Source of the DNA: a virus
Length of the DNA stretch: 61,891 nucleotides
Reading direction: 5' to 3' (one strand)
IMG/VR virus record: IMGVR_UViG_3300028198_000001
Location: 1 to 61,891 of that record
The position numbers and the translations under genes were made by a program. The notes under the pieces are model-generated. The model was not told the DNA's origin, did no database searches, and was given only the letters and a program-made list of their open reading frames with translations. Positions 8,185-15,091 of this stretch are shown here, piece after piece. Numbering within the stretch: the first letter of the stretch is position 1; each line of letters begins with the position of its first letter.

Positions 8185-8614
8185 TAGTTGCTCCTTCATC
8201 AACTGGTTTCTCAAATGTAACTGCGCCAGAAGCAGGCGACATAGTAGCCGACTTTTTATACTCTGCCGTTTCCTCTGGTTTCATAAATGGTGCATCTTGT
8301 TTGACTGCGATGTTTTGATCTTGTAAACTCTTAGAATGTTCTGCCTGTGTTTTAAGAGCTTTCTTATAATCTGCTTGTGCTTCATTACCAAAAAATCCTT
8401 CTGCAACAGCATCTTTAAAATTCTGTATTAATGCTTCAAAAACTTTTTGATCTTTTCTTGCCCATGCAGCTGCAAACAAAAGTGCTGGATTAACTTTACC
8501 TTCTTTATCAATCATTCCACCTGCTTCATCTACACCAGCAACTTCTAATGCTCCATCCTTCTTAATCTTTAAACCACAATCACCTTCTCTGAACTTTAAT
8601 AATTCTCTTGGCAT
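8171..8614 (-). CDS. Unknown protein upstream of gp45 (147 aa)
   Basis: I do not recognise it. The N-terminus MPRELLKFREGDCGLKIKKDGALEVAG is followed by an Ala-rich helical region (about 44-100) and a flexible Ser/Pro/Glu-rich tail. Soluble, no signal peptide. It overlaps the gp45 start by 14 bases, so the two are probably translationally coupled and it may act with the replication or late-transcription machinery; that is inference from position. Confidence 0.65.
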   Translation of the reverse strand: MPRELLKFREGDCGLKIKKDGALEVAGVDEAGGMIDKEGKVNPALLFAAAWARKDQKVFEALIQNFKDAVAEGFFGNEAQADYKKALKTQAEHSKSLQDQNIAVKQDAPFMKPEETAEYKKSATMSPASGAVTFEKPVDEGATNEDK

Positions 8615-8615
8615 A

Positions 8616-9503
8616 CTACCATCCTCCTATTCCAATATTCCAATTACCGTTACTGTTACCATAAACATCCCATCTAACACCATTATTATAAGAAGAATTT
8701 CTTCTCATACTTTTCATTCTACTTTGTATCATTACACGTTGAGATTGTCTTTCATATGATTTTGCAACAGCTCTTCGTTGTGCAAACCATTGATTACCAG
8801 CAGAATGTAATGGAGTATTAAGAAGATTTGTCAAACCACTATCATCATAATATCTCTTTGGCTCTGCCTGAGCAACAACAGTTTCCTCTGATTTATTATG
8901 ATAATAACAACAACCTTCATAGAAACGTGCGTTCTGTAAATGGATATATTTTCCTTTATCCATTTCTTCAAACATATCATCTTTCTTTTGTTTAAATCGT
9001 TTCTCAAGTTCTCGGGCATAATTATAACCACGTTTAATAATACCAGTTTTTTCTTGTTGATATTCTTGTTGTGATAATCTACCCGTATTAAATTGAGTAC
9101 AAAGTTCTTGATACTCAGCTACCATACGTTGAACATCAGATTTCCATTCAACACCAGAACTGTGTCCAATTTTAATCTCTGGCCCAAATCCCCACATCAA
9201 ACCACCGAACTTAAAACCAAGACCAATACTATTGTCCTCTTTTCTCATAATAGAACAATCTTGTTTATCAACCTCTACTGTAGTTGAATGAGTTCTATCA
9301 GTATAAATTCTAATCTTTCCTGATGGCAATTCACCAACAACAATATCATTTTGTGCATGAAGTTCTAAATCATCAGCTACTGTATTTCTATCAGGGAATG
9401 ATTGTTCAAATTCTCCGAAATCTTCTTCAACAATATCAAACTCAGCATAAGCTGGGCCAGTATATGATAACATCAAAATTATTACATAATATATAAAACT
9501 CAT
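8616..9503 (-). CDS. Exported protein with signal peptide, unknown function
   Basis: A 295-residue protein starting with a classical signal peptide (SFIYYVIILMLSYTGPAYA, cleavage after residue 20). The mature part has an early Asp/Glu-rich segment, a Gly-rich stretch GLGFKFGGLMWGFGPEI, a charged helical region (about 120-200) and an Asn/Gly-rich C-terminus ending GNWNIGIGGW. ATG at 9503 is chosen over an upstream ATG at 9572 because RBS AAGGAG precedes it and the signal peptide begins there. It follows the MoxR ATPase after 10 bases, so it probably shares that transcript. It is possibly periplasmic or outer-membrane associated. Confidence 0.7.
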   Translation of the reverse strand: MSFIYYVIILMLSYTGPAYAEFDIVEEDFGEFEQSFPDRNTVADDLELHAQNDIVVGELPSGKIRIYTDRTHSTTVEVDKQDCSIMRKEDNSIGLGFKFGGLMWGFGPEIKIGHSSGVEWKSDVQRMVAEYQELCTQFNTGRLSQQEYQQEKTGIIKRGYNYARELEKRFKQKKDDMFEEMDKGKYIHLQNARFYEGCCYYHNKSEETVVAQAEPKRYYDDSGLTNLLNTPLHSAGNQWFAQRRAVAKSYERQSQRVMIQSRMKSMRRNSSYNNGVRWDVYGNSNGNWNIGIGGW

Positions 9504-9513
9504 TTTGTTCTCC

Positions 9514-10812
9514 TTAGAATGGGACTTCTTGTTCTTTTTCTTCTTCCTCAACTTCATCCTGCTCATCATCAACTGGATTCAAATCTTCCATAGATACACC
9601 AGCATCAATCTTAGTATAAAGATCCGTGAATGATTCTTTTGTTTCATCATCAAATCGTTCAAGACACATTGATACTGCTTTCAACTTATCGTTAAAGATT
9701 GAATATGATTTAGTAATATCAATCAAACGTCTTGTTGTAACAATTTCATCCACAGCACCTTCTTTGAAAGACCTACGAATAACATCAGCCCAACGAACAA
9801 GTTTATCAACAAAATCATCTTCCGTCAATTCATACATCTTAAACTGTTTAGAAAGTATCTTTGCTTCCATTTTAGTAGATGGATATTCTTGATAAAATGT
9901 TGCTGAGAACCTATCCAAAAATGCTTCATTCAATATGTTAGTACCAATGAAACGACCGTCATCAGAACCCTTGCCTTTAGTATTAGCAGTTGCAATTACT
10001 GTAAAGCCAGGCTCTGGATAAACCACTTCATTAATCTTTTTAAGATAGATTGGTTTGCCTTCAAGTACAGGTTGCAAACACATAATCTTATGAGAAGCTA
10101 AATCAATTTCATCTACCAAAGCAACAGAACCACGACGCATCGCATTAATGATAGGACCGTCTTGCCAAACAGTTTCACCATCAACTAAACGAAAGCCACC
10201 AAGCAAATCATCTTCATCAGTTTCAACTGTAATGTTTACACGAACCAAATCACGTTTCAGTTTAGCACAAACTTCGTGAATCATAGAAGTTTTGCCGTTA
10301 CCAGAAAGTCCCGTAACAAATACTGGATAGAAAATCTTACTACTAATAATAGTTTTAATATCTTTGAAATGTCCCCACGTTACATATTGAGGGTCACTTT
10401 TTGGAATAAGTGAAAGTGTAACTGGTTTAGTTTTAGCCACAGGTTTCGATACTTTTTTTGGTTTTTCAAAAGATGCTTTTGCTTCTTTTGCTTTCTTATT
10501 CCATTTTTCAGCAACTTCATCTGTAGAAGAAATTACATCCATATCACTTTTAAGTGTTTTCTTTTTTGCAGCTTTAACTACTTCAGGTGAAATCTTAACT
10601 GATTTTTGACCTGTTCCAAAAGTGTGACTTTTTGGAAAAGCATAAATGCCTTTGTCAATTTTTACATGACGCATCACATGGGTATAGATAGTTTTGTATT
10701 GACTATCTGTTAAACCAATGCTTTTACATATGGTCTTAGCATCATCTGTATTAAAATTATCGTTGCCGTATTTGGCAACAATTGCTTCTTTGAACTTTTC
10801 ACGATTATTCAT
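9514..10812 (-). CDS. MoxR/CobS-type AAA+ ATPase
   Basis: A 432-residue protein with a basic N-terminal region (1-140) and an AAA+ core: Walker A GLSGNGKTS (168-176), Walker B ALVDEID (231-237) and sensor-1 ATAN (274-277). The motifs DDLLGGF and WQDGPIINAMRRG are typical of the CobS/MoxR clade, often annotated cobS in marine T4-like phages. The C-terminus is Asp/Glu-rich. Its transcriptional neighbour (10895-13264) is the expected VWA/CobT-like partner. Such pairs remodel or insert metal into target proteins; true cobalt chelation is not implied. An early-type promoter lies directly upstream. Confidence 0.85.
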   Translation of the reverse strand: MNNREKFKEAIVAKYGNDNFNTDDAKTICKSIGLTDSQYKTIYTHVMRHVKIDKGIYAFPKSHTFGTGQKSVKISPEVVKAAKKKTLKSDMDVISSTDEVAEKWNKKAKEAKASFEKPKKVSKPVAKTKPVTLSLIPKSDPQYVTWGHFKDIKTIISSKIFYPVFVTGLSGNGKTSMIHEVCAKLKRDLVRVNITVETDEDDLLGGFRLVDGETVWQDGPIINAMRRGSVALVDEIDLASHKIMCLQPVLEGKPIYLKKINEVVYPEPGFTVIATANTKGKGSDDGRFIGTNILNEAFLDRFSATFYQEYPSTKMEAKILSKQFKMYELTEDDFVDKLVRWADVIRRSFKEGAVDEIVTTRRLIDITKSYSIFNDKLKAVSMCLERFDDETKESFTDLYTKIDAGVSMEDLNPVDDEQDEVEEEEKEQEVPF

Positions 10813-10850
10813 ATTATAAAACTCCTCAATTAATCATTAAATATACTACT

Positions 10851-10886
10851 ATTATATCAAAATATAGTCCCTCATACAAGGAACAA
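10851..10886 (-). promoter_or_regulatory. Early-type promoter of the MoxR ATPase gene
   Basis: Minus strand: TTGTTCC, TTGTAT (-35, 10874-10879), a 17-base spacer, TATAAT (-10, 10851-10856), then AGTAGTATATTTAATGA and GAGGAGTTTTA before the ATG. The leader is nearly the same as that of the 3352 gene. Confidence 0.8.
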
Positions 10887-10894
10887 GGTGGCTT

Positions 10895-13264
10895 CTAAGC
10901 CGTTGTATTTTCAGTAATTAGGTCGATAAAACGACTTAATATCACTCTATTGGTCTTAAATGCGTTGTTTTTCTTCATAAACATCTGTGCCATTCTATGT
11001 GCTGTCATATCTGGCTTAACATTTAAATCATTAATTATTTCATTCTTCAAAGTATCTCCTTTAATAACATAATATTCATTATAACCAGATTGTTCTTTAA
11101 TAAACCAACCATCTTTTTTAGCTTTCTTAACCCAATCCTTATAGAATACTTGACCTGCTTCATATGTAACGTGTTTTTGTTTTGGTACAAACCTCCACAA
11201 TGCACTATTGGAAAAACTATTAAGAATGAAAAATCCAACAATGTTAATTCCAAGTCTACCTCTTACAACATCCAAAAGTGTTGGAGTAATAGCAGTGCCA
11301 CGACCATAAAATCCACCTTTCATAATAAGATGGTTTTTCTTAGTTATAGTATCTTTGAGATAAATATTACATTTCTCATCATACATTTTACTACGACCCG
11401 ACCTACGTTCATTCTCACTATCTTTTGTAATGTCATACTGATATACTGAACCACTTGATTCACCATCCGTCAAGAAAACTGCGTGAACACTTTGTAGATT
11501 GTTATCTTTTTTAAACTTACGAATAACATGCTCAGATAAAAGTATTGCTCCATTCAACGGAGTACAATGAAGCTCATCTTCTTTCGGACATGCATAATAA
11601 GAAAATTTATCATATGACATTCCTCTACGATTTTGAAAACGATTTGCAAGGATACACATATTCAACAAACCATTATTATAATCTTTAGCGTTCATACGAC
11701 TTGACAAATAATTCTGCAATCGTACCCGACAATCTGTAACCAAATCATTATTCTTATACTTAAATGAAACTGGATTGTTCTTATAACTACCATCAGCCAT
11801 TTGTTGATTAGGGTCAGCTTCCATGAAACTATATACTTCAAATGGAATATTGACCTTCTTACAAAAGAATGAGAGCTCCATAACTTGTTTGATACATCCA
11901 TAAATATTATCTGCCATAGAACCAGACCAATCAAGTATCATTACTAAACCATGATTCTTGCCTTCTGGGATTCTCATATTCTTCTTAAATACATCATCAT
12001 TATATTTTGCTGAAAACAACTTGTTGGTATCCAAGATACCAGTTTTTGACATTGATGTTTTCTTATATACATCAGCTGCCTTCTTGCGTTCAAACTCCAT
12101 AGCAATATGATTGACCGTCTTAACAGAACCCTTCTTAAATTTTGAAAGAGTAGCTCTACCATTATCATATACATATTTTTTAAGAGCATTAAATCTTTCA
12201 TCATCCCAACCACCCTGCCATAAATTTGGATTGGCTTCCATAGAACCATAAAAATTATCAATTCTCTTATGTACATCTTTATAATCGACAATAGCATCTT
12301 TCATATTAGCTTTGTCTGGAATAGTTAGATAATAATTCTTGACTTCATTATTAACTAAGTCATCCATACGTTCCTGAAAATGTTCAAATGTAGTTGAACG
12401 AACTTCATCTTGTGCATATTCAGATTGTTCTGGTTCTGGTACTTCTTGATCTTCATTTTTTTCGTTATCATCAGCATCATTCATATAATTATTAAAAGCA
12501 TCTTGTTCTTCGTCTACAGGTGATTCATCTCCTTCACCTTCTGCTTTTTCTGTTTCATCTATATCAACATCGCCTTCATCGTCACCTTCACCATTTTCAC
12601 TATCATCAGCTTCTGCTTCACTAGAATCTTGTGCGTCACCATCAGATTGTTCATCAGAATATTGTGGTTGTGAATTTTCATCATCATCACCCATCTGCTC
12701 TTCTTTATCTTTTTCTGCTTTCGCATAAGCATAAAGTTCTTTTGCGATTGCTTCTATATCTTTAAAAGAATTAGCAGCCTCAATTCTATCAACAAAAGAT
12801 TGTTCAATTTCATTAAAAGTAATATCGACTGCGTTTGGAATTTTGAAAAAGAGATTAATCTTATCTAAGATGTTCAATCCAGACATAGGTCGTTTAGATA
12901 GACCAAAGAAATCTTTTTCAACAAGATGTTGATATCCAGAAAAGAATTGTTTCCTCAAACCCGGATATCGTTTTTTGACTAGTTTTTCAATTCTTGCATC
13001 TTCCAATATATTGACACAAGCTTTTGAAGTTTTTTGGTAGGCTTTTTGTAATCGGTCTGTATTAGTAGGTGTGAATAATGCGTGTCCAACTTCATGGCCT
13101 ACTAATAGATCATAAAGGTGATTTGGCATATCCTTCCACGTTGGAAGAATAAGAGTGCGACTTTTTACATCAAAATAAGCTGTATCAACTTGTTGATGCT
13201 GAACATCCAAGTCCTCAGTTGCCAACAATTTTGCTAACTTCTCTTTGCTCTCAATTTTCATCAT
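10895..13264 (-). CDS. Large HExxH metallopeptidase-like / VWA protein (CobT-like partner of the MoxR ATPase)
   Basis: A 789-residue protein in three parts. The N-terminal domain has HEVGH (57-61) and EDARIE (88-93), a zinc-peptidase-like HExxH plus downstream acidic ligand. A highly acidic, low-complexity linker covers about 188-285. The C-terminal von Willebrand A domain has a MIDAS motif DWSGS (445-449) and LTDGESSG further on. The HExxH-linker-VWA layout is that of CobT-like proteins partnering MoxR/CobS ATPases. The ATPase gene follows it, 82 bases on, but has its own promoter. Whether the HExxH site is active is unknown. The substrate, host or virion, is unknown. Confidence 0.82.
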   Translation of the reverse strand: MMKIESKEKLAKLLATEDLDVQHQQVDTAYFDVKSRTLILPTWKDMPNHLYDLLVGHEVGHALFTPTNTDRLQKAYQKTSKACVNILEDARIEKLVKKRYPGLRKQFFSGYQHLVEKDFFGLSKRPMSGLNILDKINLFFKIPNAVDITFNEIEQSFVDRIEAANSFKDIEAIAKELYAYAKAEKDKEEQMGDDDENSQPQYSDEQSDGDAQDSSEAEADDSENGEGDDEGDVDIDETEKAEGEGDESPVDEEQDAFNNYMNDADDNEKNEDQEVPEPEQSEYAQDEVRSTTFEHFQERMDDLVNNEVKNYYLTIPDKANMKDAIVDYKDVHKRIDNFYGSMEANPNLWQGGWDDERFNALKKYVYDNGRATLSKFKKGSVKTVNHIAMEFERKKAADVYKKTSMSKTGILDTNKLFSAKYNDDVFKKNMRIPEGKNHGLVMILDWSGSMADNIYGCIKQVMELSFFCKKVNIPFEVYSFMEADPNQQMADGSYKNNPVSFKYKNNDLVTDCRVRLQNYLSSRMNAKDYNNGLLNMCILANRFQNRRGMSYDKFSYYACPKEDELHCTPLNGAILLSEHVIRKFKKDNNLQSVHAVFLTDGESSGSVYQYDITKDSENERRSGRSKMYDEKCNIYLKDTITKKNHLIMKGGFYGRGTAITPTLLDVVRGRLGINIVGFFILNSFSNSALWRFVPKQKHVTYEAGQVFYKDWVKKAKKDGWFIKEQSGYNEYYVIKGDTLKNEIINDLNVKPDMTAHRMAQMFMKKNNAFKTNRVILSRFIDLITENTTA

Positions 13265-13292
13265 ATATATTTCCTCATCAAATTATGTAACC

Positions 13293-13328
13293 ATTATAGC
13301 AAAATAGGGGTAACTATACAAGGAACAA
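13293..13328 (-). promoter_or_regulatory. Early-type promoter of the HExxH/VWA gene
   Basis: Minus strand: TTGTTCC, TTGTAT (-35, 13316-13321), a 17-base spacer, TATAAT (-10, 13293-13298). RBS GAGGAAATATAT precedes the ATG at 13264. Confidence 0.8.
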
Positions 13329-13390
13329 TGTGGTCTGTAAGTGGTTGTTTTTAAAGGGGGTTATAGAGATATATGTAACTCATTGTAAAA

Positions 13391-13424
13391 TAAGGGGTTA
13401 CAGATTTGTGTCCATAACCCCTTA
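13391..13424 (-). terminator. Hairpin after hsp20 (probable terminator)
   Basis: A 10-bp perfect inverted repeat, TAAGGGGTTA (13391-13400) and TAACCCCTTA (13415-13424), with a 14-base loop, lies 16 bases beyond the hsp20 stop. On the minus strand it is followed by a short TTTT. It would separate hsp20 from the next early promoter. Confidence 0.55.
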
Positions 13425-13440
13425 TATCTAAAGACTTTAA

Positions 13441-13869
13441 CTACTTAATATCAATAGTTTTCGGCTTAACAGCGTCTTTTTTTGGTAAAGTAATAGCCAA
13501 AATACCATCATTCATCTCTGCTGTGACTTTATCAGCATTGACAGCTCGTGGAAAATTACGAAAAACCTGTTCCGTCTTTACACCATAAAACTCTGAATCA
13601 GATTCAGATACATCTTTATTACACTTGATAGTAAGAGTACTATCTTTAAATGTAAGGTCAATATCCTTCTTAGTCATTCCTGGCATAACAATATCTAATG
13701 TATAAGAATCATCAGTTTCATTCCAACGATACTTATTAGTTGGCCTGTGTGCTACACCAGTAGTCCATGGGTCATTTTGCATAAGATAGTTATCAAAGCG
13801 ATCCCAATTACACCATGCAGGAAATACATCATTAAAAAGATCATTGTGTTTTTTTATTAAAGTAGTCAT
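13441..13869 (-). CDS. Small heat-shock protein Hsp20 (alpha-crystallin family)
   Basis: A 142-residue small chaperone. The alpha-crystallin domain begins at about residue 48 with TDDSYTLDIVMPGMTKKDID and ends with the conserved GILAITLPK. It holds unfolded proteins for refolding; in marine T4-like phages it is common and thought to assist virion or host protein folding. It stands alone between a consensus sigma-70 promoter and a terminator-like hairpin, so it appears to be an independently expressed unit. Confidence 0.93.
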   Translation of the reverse strand: MTTLIKKHNDLFNDVFPAWCNWDRFDNYLMQNDPWTTGVAHRPTNKYRWNETDDSYTLDIVMPGMTKKDIDLTFKDSTLTIKCNKDVSESDSEFYGVKTEQVFRNFPRAVNADKVTAEMNDGILAITLPKKDAVKPKTIDIK

Positions 13870-13913
13870 TTGTTTTGCTCCGTTTAAATTAAAGTTTAAT
13901 TGCCTCTATAGAT

Positions 13914-13942
13914 ATTATAAGATTTGAATATCCATTTGTCAA
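13914..13942 (-). promoter_or_regulatory. Consensus sigma-70 promoter of hsp20
   Basis: Minus strand: TTGACA (13937-13942), a 17-base spacer and TATAAT (13914-13919), a perfect match to the bacterial housekeeping consensus. It lacks the TTCCTTGTAT element of the other phage promoters. The leader to the hsp20 ATG (13869) is about 38 bases with RBS CGGAGC. Confidence 0.88.
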
Positions 13943-13948
13943 GGTTTA

Positions 13949-14116
13949 TTAAAAAAAATTAATTTTTCCCGTACACCTGGGATAAAGTGACATTGGGGAA
14001 CATTCTTTACCAACCTCTGGCATCGACACCCAATCAAAAGGGTCTATCACAAACATAAGTGCAGCTATTCCAAACACAATAATAAATATTACAGATTTTT
14101 TATTTAACTTATCCAT
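13949..14116 (-). CDS. Small membrane/secreted protein (55 aa)
   Basis: ATG at 14116 directly abuts the TAG of the preceding lipoprotein gene. The 55-residue product has one hydrophobic segment (SVIFIIVFGIAALMFVI, about 8-24) followed by a tail with two cysteines (39 and 48) that could form a disulfide outside the membrane. Function is unknown. Position in a run of envelope proteins supports it being real. The hsp20 -35 hexamer lies just beyond its stop. Confidence 0.55.
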   Translation of the reverse strand: MDKLNKKSVIFIIVFGIAALMFVIDPFDWVSMPEVGKECSPMSLYPRCTGKINFF

Positions 14117-14299
14117 CTATAAATTCCAATCAAATCCAAAACGAACCTGATCTATATTATCAGCAGAGTCATCTGTATTAACATTCATTTGTAATTTAAA
14201 TTTATCTGGTGATACATATTGATGAAAATTTCTCTTTCTGGTATGCTCTGTGGCACAACCAACAAACAACAATATAAGTAATATATAAAGATATCTCAT
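14117..14299 (-). CDS. Putative small lipoprotein (60 aa)
   Basis: A lipoprotein signal sequence (MRYLYILLILLFVGC) with lipobox LFVGC, lipidated cysteine at 15, and a short polar mature part ending RFGFDWNL, an aromatic C-terminus that might even suggest a beta-strand. It overlaps the zinc-ribbon gene by 4 bases. The role could be envelope modification, superinfection control or lysis; none is shown by the sequence. Confidence 0.65.
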   Translation of the reverse strand: MRYLYILLILLFVGCATEHTRKRNFHQYVSPDKFKLQMNVNTDDSADNIDQVRFGFDWNL

Positions 14300-14517
14300 T
14301 CTTTCTTCTCCTCTTTTGGTTTTTGTTTCTTATTACTATAGCCATCTTTAGCCCAACCATTTCCCTTGAGCTGAAAAGATGGTGCATCTATATCTCTTTC
14401 CATAATACCAGTACAACCTCCTTGTTCACAAGGAAACTTCTTATCTCGTTTTTTAACATCTATTATAATTTCATCTGAATAACCACACATATTACATCTG
14501 TAAGTATAAATCGGCAT
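14296..14517 (-). CDS. FmdB-type zinc-ribbon protein (73 aa)
   Basis: MPIYTYRCNMCGY at the start and FPCEQGGC at about 29-36 give a four-cysteine zinc ribbon (CxxC and CxxxxC) with the MPxYxYxC opening of the FmdB regulatory-protein family. The tail is Lys/Glu-rich. Probable small nucleic-acid or protein-binding factor; function is unproven. It shares one base with the upstream PDZ-like gene and 4 bases with the lipoprotein gene. Confidence 0.75.
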   Translation of the reverse strand: MPIYTYRCNMCGYSDEIIIDVKKRDKKFPCEQGGCTGIMERDIDAPSFQLKGNGWAKDGYSNKKQKPKEEKKE

Positions 14518-14882
14518 TATTTTATTTCCGTAAAGTCTGGTGGGAAAAATATACCATGCCTCAAATCCATTTGATTCAATGTAATCTTCCCATCTTTTTT
14601 TAATATTTTAAACTTGGGTTCATCATTGGGTATTAATGCCATCAAATCAAATATTGTAATATCTTCTCCATTCATTTCTAAAATAATGTCCCCCTTATGA
14701 ATACTCCATCTTCTAAAGGCACTCAACTTTCTAACATCTGTTATTATAAAATCACCATTAGTATTTTCCAGTACTGTAATTCTTAAATTGTTTAAATACA
14801 TTGGTGTGAAATTATTTATATTCTTATCCGGCCAAGCATATGCATTAGATGTTAATAAAAGTATAATAATTAAATATTTCAT
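14517..14882 (-). CDS. Exported PDZ-like domain protein (121 aa)
   Basis: A signal peptide (MKYLIIILLLTSNAYA, cleavage near residue 16) is followed by a domain of about 90 residues with IHKGDIILEMNGEDITIFDLMALI and FKILKKDGKITL, the pattern of a PDZ domain. PDZ domains bind C-terminal peptides and usually sit on periplasmic proteases; no protease domain is present here, so it may tether or modulate a host envelope protein. It overlaps the upstream membrane gene by 4 bases. Confidence 0.65.
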   Translation of the reverse strand: MKYLIIILLLTSNAYAWPDKNINNFTPMYLNNLRITVLENTNGDFIITDVRKLSAFRRWSIHKGDIILEMNGEDITIFDLMALIPNDEPKFKILKKDGKITLNQMDLRHGIFFPPDFTEIK

Positions 14883-15091
14883 TCTCTAATCCTATTAAAA
14901 TATCTTCGTATAATATAAATTCTAATAATAGATGAAATGGTAAATATTGTTGCTAATTGAACATTTTCAAATAATGTAATCTCTATATCATATACAGGAA
15001 ATATTAATAACTGTATCATAATAGCCACAATTAAACCAGACCCAACTGTTATAAAAGATTCAAATAAACTCTGTATTTTACTCTGTTTCAT
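14879..15091 (-). CDS. Two-span membrane protein (70 aa), DUF7220-like
   Basis: Two hydrophobic segments (about 16-33 and 44-58) separated by FPVYDIEITLFEN, and a basic C-terminus RRYFNRIRE. The opening MKQSKIQSLFESFITVGSGLIVAIMIQ and the FP(V/L)(Y/F)(D/G)I motif fit a small phage membrane family I recall as DUF7220. Function is unknown. It overlaps the gp46 stop by 4 bases. Confidence 0.6.
   Translation of the reverse strand: MKQSKIQSLFESFITVGSGLIVAIMIQLLIFPVYDIEITLFENVQLATIFTISSIIRIYIIRRYFNRIRE

Noticed and set aside
12420-12720. Repetitive tract suggestive of a repeat array or CRISPR
   Set aside because: It encodes the acidic linker of the VWA protein; no regular spacing of identical repeats exists.
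9514-13264. A genuine cobalamin (CobS/CobT) biosynthesis role
   Set aside because: No other cobalamin gene is present and MoxR/VWA pairs have many roles; only the domain-level call is kept.
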